Shown here: one piece after another, positions 1 to 6,505 of the stretch
Layout of the letters: each line of letters opens with the position of its first letter
How positions within the stretch are numbered: the first letter of the stretch is position 1
Source of the DNA: Alistipes sp.
GTDB taxonomy: Bacteria > Bacteroidota > Bacteroidia > Bacteroidales > Rikenellaceae
NCBI GenBank assembly: GCA_017391435.1
Contig: JAFOYS010000226.1
Coordinates: forward strand, 1-17,578
Direction: 5' to 3'
Length of the DNA: 17,578 nucleotides
The notes under the pieces: generated by a model
Database searches by the model: none
What the model was told of the DNA's origin: nothing
What the model saw: only the letters and a program-made list of their open reading frames with translations
Position numbers and translations under genes: made by a program

Positions 1-1785
1 GAGGGTGCGGGTGGTGTGCTCAATATCATCACCTCCAAGACCCGCTTTGACGGCTACAACGGTAATATCAGCCTCTCGGGTGGTAGTAGCTTTAACCGCA
101 ACTACTCGGGTCAGTTGTCAAGTAACTTTACTCTTCAGAAGAACAAAATTTCCCTCTCTGGTGGGCTCTATATGGGTGGTAGCGATAACGACAACGACCC
201 TATGGGTTATCAAGATTTTACGATGAAGAACCTCAATGCTGATGCCCCATACTCAAAACTTAAACAGTTTACTGAGCAGGGTTGGGGTGGCAAAAACCTC
301 TATGCAAATCTCAGTATGGGTTACCAGATTGATAGTCTGAATCTAATGAATGTTGAGGCCAGCTGTTGGTTTGGTAGTTGGAACTCAATAGGGGATAATA
401 CCACTTCATATTTTGGTGAAGATGACAGTCTGCTCAATAGCTATACTTCAAGTGCCTACAATGTCAACCCTTGGAAGGGTGTTGATATCCTTGCGGCATA
501 TGAGCACACCTTTGCCGGCAAGGAGGGGCATAACCTTACTGTGTCGGAGTACTTCTCTGTCTCACCGACCACTGAGAATATTAAGGATGAGAATACAACC
601 TACGCTGACGGCTCATCTATTCTCTACTCAACAACCGCACTTGCTAAGGGTTTTGAGAATGTTCTGCAGGCGGACTACAACAATAAGTGGGGCAAGCACT
701 CTCTTGAGGCGGGCGCAAAGCACACCTTTGACCATAGCTCGCTTGCACAGTCGGGTACAACCTCTCAGGTGGCCACTACAACCACGCTTACAAAGAATAT
801 TGCCGCAATCTATGCTGGCTATGCGTTTAACCACAAGAGCCTCACCGCCCGAGTAGGAGCTCGCCTTGAGGGTGCGTGGTACGACTCACAGAGCGTAAGC
901 AGCAAGGCCGAGAACTACAAGAGCGCCCTACTAAATGTGGTGCCGTACCTCTCGCTCTCTTATAAGATTAAGGATGGACACAGCCTTTCGCTCTCATACT
1001 CCGAGCGCCTATCTCGCCCTGGTATACAGTCGCTCTCGCCATATGTTACAGAGACTACGCTCTCGCGTAGCTATGGAAATCCCGATCTTAAGACGGGTGT
1101 AAACCATAGCGTAAGGCTCAAATATGCCTGGATGAATAATAAGTGGACCGTCTCGCCCGAGATTATGACAATGTTCTCAAACAACCGCGTGGCACCCTAT
1201 CAGTTTGTAGATAGAGACGGTCTTCTCAACAGTACCTATCTCAACCACGGCCGTAACCGCGCCTATGCACTGCAGACCTCGCTCTCATATCGCCCATCGC
1301 AGAAGCTGCAACTTGCAGCGGACCTTCGCGTAGGCTACTTTGAGGATGGTATTCCGTCAGAGAATGTTGGTGTTGCGGGCTGGGCATTCTCTGAGAGTGT
1401 AAATGCAACTATTGCCCTGTGGAAGGGTGCTCGCCTGACCCTTAGTGAGTACTGTGCAAAGATGCAGCCGCAGCAGACTATGGTTGCCCAGAATTGGTTT
1501 CTCACAACATCGGTACGACTCGGTCAGAAGCTGCTCAAAGATAAGCTAGAACTCTCAGTATCGGTGCAGAACCCACATAGTAAGAGTATGAAGCACGAAC
1601 TGCTTATGAGTGCGCCGACATATCTGCAGACCCTTGTGGCGACAAATGTCACCCGCTCTATTCGCCTGTCGGTATCATACCGCTTTGGTAAGCAGGGGCT
1701 CTATGTAAAGCGCACAAAGCGTAAGGCTGATAGCACAACTGAGCAGGTCGGCGAGAGTAAGCAAGGCGGCGGTGGTGGTTTCTAA
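1..1785 (+). CDS. Outer-membrane beta-barrel / TonB-receptor-like protein (5' partial)
   Basis: The reading frame is open from base 1, so the gene begins upstream of the window. The first visible residues, EGAGGVLNIITSK, match the end of a TonB plug domain (usual form GAGGVINIIT). The other ~580 residues are alternating amphipathic strands rich in aromatic and small residues, as in a 22-strand outer-membrane barrel. The C-terminus has a terminal-strand pattern (SVSYRFGKQ) followed by a basic stretch and a short glycine run ending GGGGGF. That tail is typical of the Bacteroidota 'outer membrane beta-barrel protein' family (OMP_b-brl_3), whose full proteins usually carry a signal peptide and a carboxypeptidase-regulatory-like domain, here off the window. 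Substrate cannot be told: no SusD-like partner or other clue is visible downstream. A terminator follows ~70 bp after the stop. The family call is fairly firm; the transport role is inferred. Confidence 0.85.
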   Translation, partial: EGAGGVLNIITSKTRFDGYNGNISLSGGSSFNRNYSGQLSSNFTLQKNKISLSGGLYMGGSDNDNDPMGYQDFTMKNLNADAPYSKLKQFTEQGWGGKNLYANLSMGYQIDSLNLMNVEASCWFGSWNSIGDNTTSYFGEDDSLLNSYTSSAYNVNPWKGVDILAAYEHTFAGKEGHNLTVSEYFSVSPTTENIKDENTTYADGSSILYSTTALAKGFENVLQADYNNKWGKHSLEAGAKHTFDHSSLAQSGTTSQVATTTTLTKNIAAIYAGYAFNHKSLTARVGARLEGAWYDSQSVSSKAENYKSALLNVVPYLSLSYKIKDGHSLSLSYSERLSRPGIQSLSPYVTETTLSRSYGNPDLKTGVNHSVRLKYAWMNNKWTVSPEIMTMFSNNRVAPYQFVDRDGLLNSTYLNHGRNRAYALQTSLSYRPSQKLQLAADLRVGYFEDGIPSENVGVAGWAFSESVNATIALWKGARLTLSEYCAKMQPQQTMVAQNWFLTTSVRLGQKLLKDKLELSVSVQNPHSKSMKHELLMSAPTYLQTLVATNVTRSIRLSVSYRFGKQGLYVKRTKRKADSTTEQVGESKQGGGGGF

Positions 1786-1853
1786 TGGTACTATAAATTT
1801 TGACCCAATTTATTGCCAGAGTGTGGTAGATGCAACGCTCGCCCCATAAAAAA

Positions 1854-1898
1854 AGCGAAGGGTAGTACTTTATGGTACGACCCTTTGCTGTTTTTTTT
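1854..1898 (+). terminator. Intrinsic terminator of the outer-membrane barrel gene
   Basis: Stem arms lie at 1854-1868 and 1875-1889, with one mismatch and one G-T wobble. The loop is 6 nt and eight T follow at 1891-1898. It sits about 70 bp after the stop at 1785. An A-run precedes the left arm, so it may also act on minus-strand transcripts. Confidence 0.85.
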
Positions 1899-1930
1899 GG
1901 TAGCAAGGCTCCGGTCATTTATTTGTTGCA

Positions 1931-2010
1931 CCTCGGAGGAGCAGTGGGCAGATTTCTCTGACCACTGTGACGACCAAGTCCCCCTTTGTCAAAGGGGGAT
2001 TTAGGGGGAA
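1931..2010. repeat. Cluster of GC-rich palindromes, REP/MITE-like
   Basis: Three compact palindromes lie close together in an otherwise AT-rich spacer. They are CCTCGGAGG at 1931-1939; a hairpin at 1942-1967 (cagtgg/ccactg outer stem, caga/tctg inner stem, tttc loop); and a near-perfect palindrome at 1980-1998 (CCCCCTTTG-T-CAAAGGGGG) followed by a further GGGGG at 2004-2008. From memory, the last block resembles short CCCCCTTTG/CAAAGGGGG repeats dispersed between genes in many bacterial genomes. Only one copy is in this window, so the repeat status is inferred. No coding potential was seen. Confidence 0.5.
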
Positions 2011-2046
2011 TGTCAATATTTTTTAATTTTAGTATCTGTTAGTTTT

Positions 2047-2157
2047 CAGATTTAGTATTCCATCGTAGATGGTGCAAAAATAATAACCATTCACTCAAGC
2101 TCGCTTGAAAGAGAATGGTTATTATTTTTGCAATAGCAGAATGCTATACTAAATCTG
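2047..2157. other. Nested inverted-repeat element able to fold as a cloverleaf
   Basis: Outer 12-bp arms cagatttagtat (2047-2058) and atactaaatctg (2146-2157) are perfect inverted repeats. They enclose three hairpins: a small one at 2060-2072 (ccat/atgg), a long one with perfect 20-bp arms at 2073-2092/2113-2132 plus an inner tcaagc/gcttga stem, and a small one at 2135-2145 (agca/tgct, loop gaa). Nearly every base is paired. Together with the palindrome cluster at 1931-2010 this fills most of the 383-bp gene-free spacer 1786-2168. It could be a small MITE, a structured RNA or simply a complex terminator. No clear target-site duplication was seen at the edges. Confidence 0.6.
2073..2132 (-). 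terminator. efp: Terminator hairpin for efp, possibly bidirectional
   Basis: Perfect 20-bp arms (2073-2092 and 2113-2132) lie 37 bp beyond the efp stop. The stem ends in an A/T-rich run (attatttttgca) on either strand, the usual form of a bidirectional terminator between convergent genes. No separate U-tract follows the stem, so the T-run is part of the arm. It is also the central arm of the nested element at 2047-2157. Confidence 0.6.
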
Positions 2158-2168
2158 CAACACCAAAA

Positions 2169-2741
2169 TTACTTGATGCGCTCGTAATACTCACGAGTAC
2201 GGGTATCAACGCGGATACGGTCGCCAGTGTTGATAAAGAGAGGTACCTTAATAGTAGCACCAGTGTTTACAGTAGCTGGCTTGAGTGAGTTTGTAGAGGC
2301 AGTATCACCCTTGATACCTGGCTCTGTGTAAGTAACCTCCATATCAACAATTGGAGGAAGCTCTGCAGAGAGAACAGTCTCCTTCTCAGTGTGGAACATA
2401 ACCTCAACAATCTGACCGTCAGCCATCAGGTCGTAGTTGTTGATAAGGCTCTTCTCAATGTTAATCTCCTCAAAAGTCTCGCAGTGCATAAAGTGTGCAC
2501 CAAGATCGTCCTCATAAGTGAACTGGTAAGGACGACGCTCAACGCGAACCTGCTCAATCTTCTGACCTACAGAAGAGAAAGTGTTCTCAAGAACGCGACC
2601 GTTCTCGAGGTTCTTGAGCTTTGAACGAACGAAAGCAGGGCCTTTGCCTGGCTTGCAGTGCTGGAAATCAACAACAAGGAAAGTCTTGCCATCCATCTCA
2701 ATGCACATACCGATTTTGATATCAGCAGCAGTAATTGTCAT
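2169..2741 (-). CDS. efp: Translation elongation factor P
   Basis: The 190-residue product has the usual EF-P length (185-190). EF-P binds between the P and E sites of the ribosome and rescues stalling at consecutive prolines. The N-terminal KOW-like domain holds the tip loop HCKPGKGPAF at residues 28-37. Lys33 is at the position that carries the post-translational modification in E. coli (Lys34); no modifying enzyme is in the window. Two OB-fold domains follow, ending with the conserved ...NTGDRIRVDTRTREYYERIK-type tail (GDRIRVDTRT visible). The ATG at 2741 fits the family N-terminus (MTITAADI) and follows an A/T-rich leader with no Shine-Dalgarno, normal for Bacteroidota. The gene stands alone: its own promoter lies at 2782-2811, and a terminator hairpin separates it from the upstream metal operon. 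The product call is very secure. Confidence 0.98.
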   Translation of the reverse strand: MTITAADIKIGMCIEMDGKTFLVVDFQHCKPGKGPAFVRSKLKNLENGRVLENTFSSVGQKIEQVRVERRPYQFTYEDDLGAHFMHCETFEEINIEKSLINNYDLMADGQIVEVMFHTEKETVLSAELPPIVDMEVTYTEPGIKGDTASTNSLKPATVNTGATIKVPLFINTGDRIRVDTRTREYYERIK

Positions 2742-2781
2742 AATTTTATATTGTTTAAGTGATAATTCCTAAAAATCGCGG

Positions 2782-2811
2782 CAAAATTACAAAAAAAACC
2801 TTAAAATCAAA
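2782..2811 (-). promoter_or_regulatory. Bacteroidota-type promoter of efp
   Basis: Read on the minus strand, a TTTG (-33 element, plus-strand 2808-2811) is followed after 18 nt by TAATTTTG (-7 element, plus-strand 2782-2789). This is a perfect match to the TTTG / TAnnTTTG consensus of the primary sigma factor in this phylum. Transcription would start about 30-35 nt before the efp ATG. Confidence 0.75.
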
Positions 2812-2835
2812 AAATTAGCGCGATTTTATTGAAAT

Positions 2836-2871
2836 AAAAACAAGCCTACACTTGTCAAAATGTAGGCTTGT
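2836..2871 (-). terminator. Intrinsic terminator of the metal operon
   Basis: On the minus strand, an 11-bp perfect stem (arms at 2861-2871 and 2840-2850, loop of 10 nt) is followed by TTTTTATTTC. It lies 15 bp after the stop of the HMA-domain gene and just upstream of the efp promoter, closing the four-gene operon 6397-2887. Confidence 0.9.
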
Positions 2872-2886
2872 AAAGGTTAGTAGCCA

Positions 2887-3258
2887 CTAATGCTTGTGGC
2901 CGTGGTGGCCGTGGCTGTGACCCTGGTGGCTGTGGTGCTGTTTGTAGTGCTCAAACTCCTCAGCGCTCATATGCTTTACAACCTTAACCTTAAGGTCTGC
3001 AAATGATGGCTTAAGACCCTCTGGAGTGTTCTTAGATGCGTCGTAAGTTACAGCAACACTCTTTGTCGCAACATCGCACTTAACACTGCGAACACCCTTG
3101 CCGTAGAAGTTGTCGTAGATCTTCTTTGTGCAACCCTCACAGTCAATGTCGGTGATAAATACGGTTGTGATAATCTTCTTTGCAGCCTTCTCTGTCTTCT
3201 GTGCTGATGCACCCGCTACAGTAAGCAGCGCAAGTGCAAGAATAATAATTTTCTTCAT
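2887..3258 (-). CDS. Secreted heavy-metal-associated (HMA) domain protein with His-rich tail
   Basis: The product is 123 residues. Residues 1-19 form a signal peptide (KK, hydrophobic core, AGASA before Gln20), so it should be exported to the periplasm. Residues ~31-95 fit the ferredoxin-like HMA fold, with the metal-binding pair Cys40-x-x-Cys43 in IDCEGCTKK, the usual GMxCxxC loop in a variant form. The last 20 residues hold 10 histidines (HSHGHHGHKH end), a second likely metal site. Known HMA proteins carry Cu(I) or other soft metals as chaperones or sensors. Here the product would bind metal outside the cytoplasm, next to the TonB receptor whose gene ends 42 nt upstream. The exact metal cannot be read from the sequence. 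The start ATG at 3258 is fixed by the signal peptide. Confidence 0.85.
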   Translation of the reverse strand: MKKIIILALALLTVAGASAQKTEKAAKKIITTVFITDIDCEGCTKKIYDNFYGKGVRSVKCDVATKSVAVTYDASKNTPEGLKPSFADLKVKVVKHMSAEEFEHYKQHHSHQGHSHGHHGHKH

Positions 3259-3270
3259 AGTCTTTATTGA

Positions 3271-3300
3271 TTTTTAGTTGTTTTAAGTTGTTTTAAGTTG
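3271..3300. repeat. Three tandem decamers between receptor and HMA genes
   Basis: Three adjacent copies of a 10-mer (tttttagttg, ttttaagttg, ttttaagttg) fill most of the 42-nt gap between the receptor stop and the HMA start. In mRNA sense they read caacttaaaa-like units upstream of the ATG. They may arise by replication slippage or act as an A-rich translation leader. Confidence 0.7.
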
Positions 3301-5652
3301 TTAATATAGGTTAAATCTCACGCCAATATATATCTTGCGACCCATAAGCGGACCCCAGACGCAAGCGGAGTTAAATGTCGGCTCGTATGGTGTTGCGTAG
3401 CCCAAAATAGGGTTCTTCTGACGGTATCCAGCAATATTCTCGCAGCCAAGATAGATATCCCACTGCTTGATTTTGCGGGTCACCTGAGCAAAGAACATTG
3501 GGTAGACTGGCGAGTACTCGCTATCGGCAATATCTCCGGTCTGTGTTGGTATACGGCTCTTGCCATTGAGCTGTGCGGTAACATCAAAAGTCCACTTACG
3601 CATACGGGTAGCATACTGTATGTTAAGCAGTGTCTTATAGCGACTTACAAGTGGGCGCTCAACAAGTTCCGGTTTGCCATCTGGGCGATTTACTGTATAC
3701 TTACTGTCAGTATATCGGAAAGTAGCAAAGATGTCGAGGCGCTCGGCAGGTGTCCAACTAAGGTCTACCTGATAGGTGTTTGTGTACGACTTGCCGTCGG
3801 TAGTGTAGATATGTATGTTGTTTGCATCGTACTCTTGATCTACAATCACGCTGTGGAAGAGCTGTGTGCGGAAGTAGTCAAAGCTGATTGTCATATCCTG
3901 ATACTCTACAGTAGAGAATGTCTGGGCAAACGATCCACCAGCCGTAAGGGCACTCTCCATACGGTTAAAGGTGCGGTCAAATGGCTGGTCAAAAACAATG
4001 CGGCGACCTGTAGCCATAATGCCGATGTTGTCGGTAACAATATCTGTAGGGCGGTAGCCAAGACCTGCTGAGCCACGCAGAACGGTCGTAGGTGTGATGT
4101 TCCACTTTATGTGACCACGCGGAGTGAACAGATGCTTACGGAAGTAGGCGTTGTAGTCATAGCGCACACCCGCAACAACAGAGAACTTCTCCTTAATGTT
4201 ATATGTATACTCAGCATAGGCGCCTACCTCTGTCTCGTTACGGTCAAAGTTACGCAGGACATTACTCTCAACGCTCTGACCCCACACTCCGTCACGACCC
4301 CAAGTGCGGTCTGTAAGAGCCTCAGCAACCCAACGAGAGGATGCGGTAAGACCTGTGGCAAGGAGAGAGTTGTAGGTAAAGTAGTGGGTGTACATAAGGT
4401 TGACATTTGCCATATGCTGACCACCAAGATATCCCTTATCGGCACCAAAGAAGGCATCCTCCTTGAAGTAGTCATAGTCTACAATCATTGCAAAGTTAGA
4501 GCGCATCTCGCTATTCTCATCCTTGTCAAAGACTGCGCTGCCTACAGGTTTACCCATCTTAAAGTAGGCGTTAACCTCCTGATTTGCAACTACAGAGCCG
4601 TAGATATTCTGCTCACGCCACCAGTCGTACCACATCTTGCCATCTTTGGTCTGTTGCATAGACTTCTTAAAGTCCATCTGGCCTCCAATGCGGTGGTCGT
4701 TTACATACTTTGCACCCCAGCGCACCTGTATGCCATTGTCGCCTTGATAGAGCCAGCGGTTGGCAACATTTATCTGGCGAGCAAATGGTAGGTCGCGGTA
4801 GCCATCGCCGTTGTGGTCATAGCTCTTAGTATCTGCCGATGCGTGGGCAAGAATTACGGTTGTGAGCTTCTTATCTTTTGTTACTGGCAGAGCTGTAGAG
4901 AGGTTAACCTCCGGCTTGAGCTCGGCGTCAAAGTATACATTTACAAAGAGTCGCTCCTCGTCGGTAGGCTTGCGGTGCTCAAGGTTAATCTGGCCTGTAA
5001 CAGCCTCGTGGCCAGCCGTTACAGAGGAGATACCCTTTGATACCTGAATGGAGTTGAGCCACATACCTGGTGTGTAACCAAGACCATATGGGGCGCTCAG
5101 ACCACGCATAATGGCGCGATTCTCATCAAGAATCTGTGTGTAGGTACCCGCAAGACCGAGCATCTTAATCTGTCGCGCTCCAGAGATGGCGTCAGAGTAG
5201 CCGACAGTAACCGAAGCGGAGTTCTCAAAGCTCTCGGCAAGGTTGCAGCAGGCCATCTTACACAGACCGGCAAAGGAGATATTCTCGTTCTTGAGAATGC
5301 CGTCGTGGCTAATGTAGTTTCCGCGCAGGTTGCCCTCAATAACAACACTCTCTACTGCAACACCCTCAACAAGGTTAAAAAAGACCTCGGTAGTGTTCTT
5401 GTCTACAGTTACAGTGTCATTTGTATAGCCTAAGAATGAGCCGACAAGGCGGTTGTAATCCTTAACGCGGTGAAGACGGTAGTAGCCATTCATATCGGCA
5501 GCCTCGCCGACATTTGTCTCAGCCCAATAGACCGACGCGCCTGGAAGGGCATTGCCCGCAGCGTCCATAACACGGCCGGTGATATCCTGTGCAGAGAGTT
5601 TTGCAGTACATAGTACAGCAAGACTAAAAATGATGTATTTTAGATTTTTCAT
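3301..5652 (-). CDS. TonB-dependent receptor, probable metal uptake
   Basis: From the ATG at 5652 the product is 783 residues. This start gives a clean signal peptide (MKNLKYIIFSLAVLCTAKLSA, cleavage before Gln22); an in-frame ATG at 5673 would add seven polar residues and is less likely. Residues ~23-95 form a carboxypeptidase-regulatory-like beta domain (ITGRVMDAAGNALPGASVYW). The plug spans ~100-220 with LDENRAIMRGLSAPYGLGY and ends EAVTGQINLEHRKP; the rest is the barrel, ending IYIGVRFNLY. The plug carries Cys131, Cys135 and Cys136 (LCKMACCNLAESFE); I recall the xACCNLxESFE motif as conserved in receptors of this type in Bacteroidota, next to HMA-domain genes. A soft-metal or metal-chelate substrate is inferred from these cysteines and the two Cys/His-rich neighbours. 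TonB energises such receptors across the periplasm. The receptor call is secure; the substrate is not. Confidence 0.93.
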   Translation of the reverse strand: MKNLKYIIFSLAVLCTAKLSAQDITGRVMDAAGNALPGASVYWAETNVGEAADMNGYYRLHRVKDYNRLVGSFLGYTNDTVTVDKNTTEVFFNLVEGVAVESVVIEGNLRGNYISHDGILKNENISFAGLCKMACCNLAESFENSASVTVGYSDAISGARQIKMLGLAGTYTQILDENRAIMRGLSAPYGLGYTPGMWLNSIQVSKGISSVTAGHEAVTGQINLEHRKPTDEERLFVNVYFDAELKPEVNLSTALPVTKDKKLTTVILAHASADTKSYDHNGDGYRDLPFARQINVANRWLYQGDNGIQVRWGAKYVNDHRIGGQMDFKKSMQQTKDGKMWYDWWREQNIYGSVVANQEVNAYFKMGKPVGSAVFDKDENSEMRSNFAMIVDYDYFKEDAFFGADKGYLGGQHMANVNLMYTHYFTYNSLLATGLTASSRWVAEALTDRTWGRDGVWGQSVESNVLRNFDRNETEVGAYAEYTYNIKEKFSVVAGVRYDYNAYFRKHLFTPRGHIKWNITPTTVLRGSAGLGYRPTDIVTDNIGIMATGRRIVFDQPFDRTFNRMESALTAGGSFAQTFSTVEYQDMTISFDYFRTQLFHSVIVDQEYDANNIHIYTTDGKSYTNTYQVDLSWTPAERLDIFATFRYTDSKYTVNRPDGKPELVERPLVSRYKTLLNIQYATRMRKWTFDVTAQLNGKSRIPTQTGDIADSEYSPVYPMFFAQVTRKIKQWDIYLGCENIAGYRQKNPILGYATPYEPTFNSACVWGPLMGRKIYIGVRFNLY

Positions 5653-5698
5653 AGTATCTAAGTTATTGAACATAAATGGTTTAGCGGATACTATCCGC
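5651..5698 (-). promoter_or_regulatory. Hairpin upstream of receptor start, possible translational control
   Basis: In mRNA sense, GCGGATAGTATCCGC (plus-strand 5684-5698) forms a palindromic hairpin in the gap between the small Cys/His-rich gene and the receptor. Its centre ATAGTATC (5687-5694) is also complementary over 8 nt to GATACTAT (5651-5658), which overlaps the first two bases of the chosen ATG. The two pairings exclude each other. A regulatory role is inference; it may simply be an intercistronic RNA-stability hairpin or a binding site. Confidence 0.35.
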
Positions 5699-5706
5699 AG
5701 CTGAGT

Positions 5707-6120
5707 TTATGCAATAACCGGAGGGGCCCTTAGACCACTAAGAACCATAAATTCAGACTCGGGAAGAGGAATCTTTCGTCTGTCAAGATACTTTAATTTA
5801 AGATTTTCTATCTCTATCTCCACACCCTGATATAGATCCATAAAGATGGTGCAGGAGGTAGGTGTGATGTTGGCAATAAAACTCTTCTCGTAGTCGTACA
5901 GATCAATCTCTGTAGAGTGGTCGTGAGTGCAGCCGCAGTTAGATGGAAGGACAATTCCCTCGCCCACTGAGTGAGGGTGGTGGCAACAGCTACAACTGTG
6001 GTGGGTAATAAAGTGGTTGCTGCGAGTGCAGTGACAGAGAATAACAGAGAGCATAGCACCACAACTTGCCATAATATATACAGCAAGCAACAACAATGAT
6101 ATTGCTCTTCTAACTCTCAT
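5707..6120 (-). CDS. Small Cys/His-rich envelope protein, HYC_CC_PP-like
   Basis: The product is 137 residues. The N-terminus (MRVRRAISLLLLAVYIMASCGAM...) is a signal sequence or membrane anchor; Cys20 after MAS could be a weak lipobox. Cysteines and histidines then cluster: ILCHC (Cys29, Cys31), HHSCSCCHHPH (residues 40-50) and NCGCTHDH (residues 61-68), in all 8 Cys and 9 His before residue 70. The C-terminus ends LRAPPVIA. The order 'HYC-like, CC, PP near the end' fits the small Bacteroidota family named HYC_CC_PP, recalled as lying near metal-related TonB receptors; its function is not established. The layout suggests metal binding in the periplasm. The gene starts 10 nt after the PqqD-like gene and ends 54 nt before the receptor, so the three are probably co-transcribed. 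The family assignment is moderate; the gene itself is well supported by its context and signal sequence. Confidence 0.72.
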   Translation of the reverse strand: MRVRRAISLLLLAVYIMASCGAMLSVILCHCTRSNHFITHHSCSCCHHPHSVGEGIVLPSNCGCTHDHSTEIDLYDYEKSFIANITPTSCTIFMDLYQGVEIEIENLKLKYLDRRKIPLPESEFMVLSGLRAPPVIA

Positions 6121-6130
6121 AGTCTACAAA

Positions 6131-6397
6131 TTACTCTGCAAGGCCTGCCTCGACAAGCTTCTCTACCCACGCAGTGGCGTCGGTAGTGGCAACAGTAGTG
6201 TCAACCTCGTAGTTGTCAGTGAGGATTTTTACAACATCCTCAACCTCAAAATCGCGACCCTGAAGCTCTTCCCAAAGCAGAAGCGATGTAGGGTTTAGGG
6301 CAATTACGCGAGTCATATCGGCACCAAAGCGACCCTGCTTGATGATTACGTGCTCGCCAGCCATCTCTCTAACTTTATATCCTTCTTTTAGTTTCAT
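6131..6397 (-). CDS. PqqD-family protein (RRE-fold)
   Basis: The product is 88 residues with no signal peptide, so it is cytoplasmic. It has the PqqD pattern: a short beta-rich N-terminus (KLKEGYKVREMAGEHVIIKQ), the central motif VIALNPTSLLLWEELQGRDF, then helices with EDVVKILTDNYEVD and a C-terminal VEKLVEAGLAE. PqqD-type domains are winged-helix RiPP recognition elements that bind the leader of a precursor peptide and present it to a radical SAM or other maturase. No radical SAM, cyclodehydratase or obvious short precursor is in the window, and orphan PqqD proteins are common in Bacteroidota. It is first in the metal operon. The ATG at 6397 is very close to a -7-like box, so the message may be leaderless. 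The family call is good; the role is unknown. Confidence 0.85.
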   Translation of the reverse strand: MKLKEGYKVREMAGEHVIIKQGRFGADMTRVIALNPTSLLLWEELQGRDFEVEDVVKILTDNYEVDTTVATTDATAWVEKLVEAGLAE

Positions 6398-6401
6398 AGC
6401 G

Positions 6402-6434
6402 CAAAGGTAGTGAAAATTATAATTGTTGATAAAA
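6402..6434 (-). promoter_or_regulatory. Probable promoter of the metal operon
   Basis: On the minus strand, TACCTTTG (plus-strand 6402-6409) matches the -7 consensus TAnnTTTG perfectly. The expected -33 TTTG is replaced by a T-rich TTTTA (plus-strand 6430-6434). Only 4 nt separate the -7 box from the ATG at 6397, so the transcript would begin at or next to the start codon. Confidence 0.55.
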
Positions 6435-6447
6435 TTTTTGGCAAATT

Positions 6448-6479
6448 TTTCTTAAAACCCGCAAAAAATTCTATCTTTG
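6448..6479 (+). promoter_or_regulatory. Probable promoter of the acyltransferase-parE-parC string
   Basis: TATCTTTG at 6472-6479 matches the -7 consensus TAnnTTTG. A TTTC at 6448-6451, one base off the -33 TTTG, lies 20 nt upstream. Transcription would start ~20 nt before the ATG at 6506. It is divergent from the metal operon promoter. Confidence 0.65.
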
Positions 6480-6505
6480 CACAGATATAACTACATTGGG
6501 AAATT

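Noticed and set aside
1813..2004. A short plus-strand frame (63 codons) in the spacer after the barrel gene.
   Set aside because: It runs through the terminator stem and the palindrome cluster and has no protein-like pattern.
3271..3300. Tandem decamers considered as a CRISPR remnant.
   Set aside because: The units are only 10 bp, directly adjacent with no spacers, and no cas gene is nearby.
4111..4791. A 226-codon open frame on the plus strand.
   Set aside because: It lies wholly inside the TonB receptor gene on the opposite strand, has no signature domain, and its composition follows from the codon bias of the true gene.
5653..5673. Upstream ATG at 5673 as the receptor start.
   Set aside because: It would put seven residues (MFNNLDT) before a complete signal peptide that begins with its own ATG at 5652.
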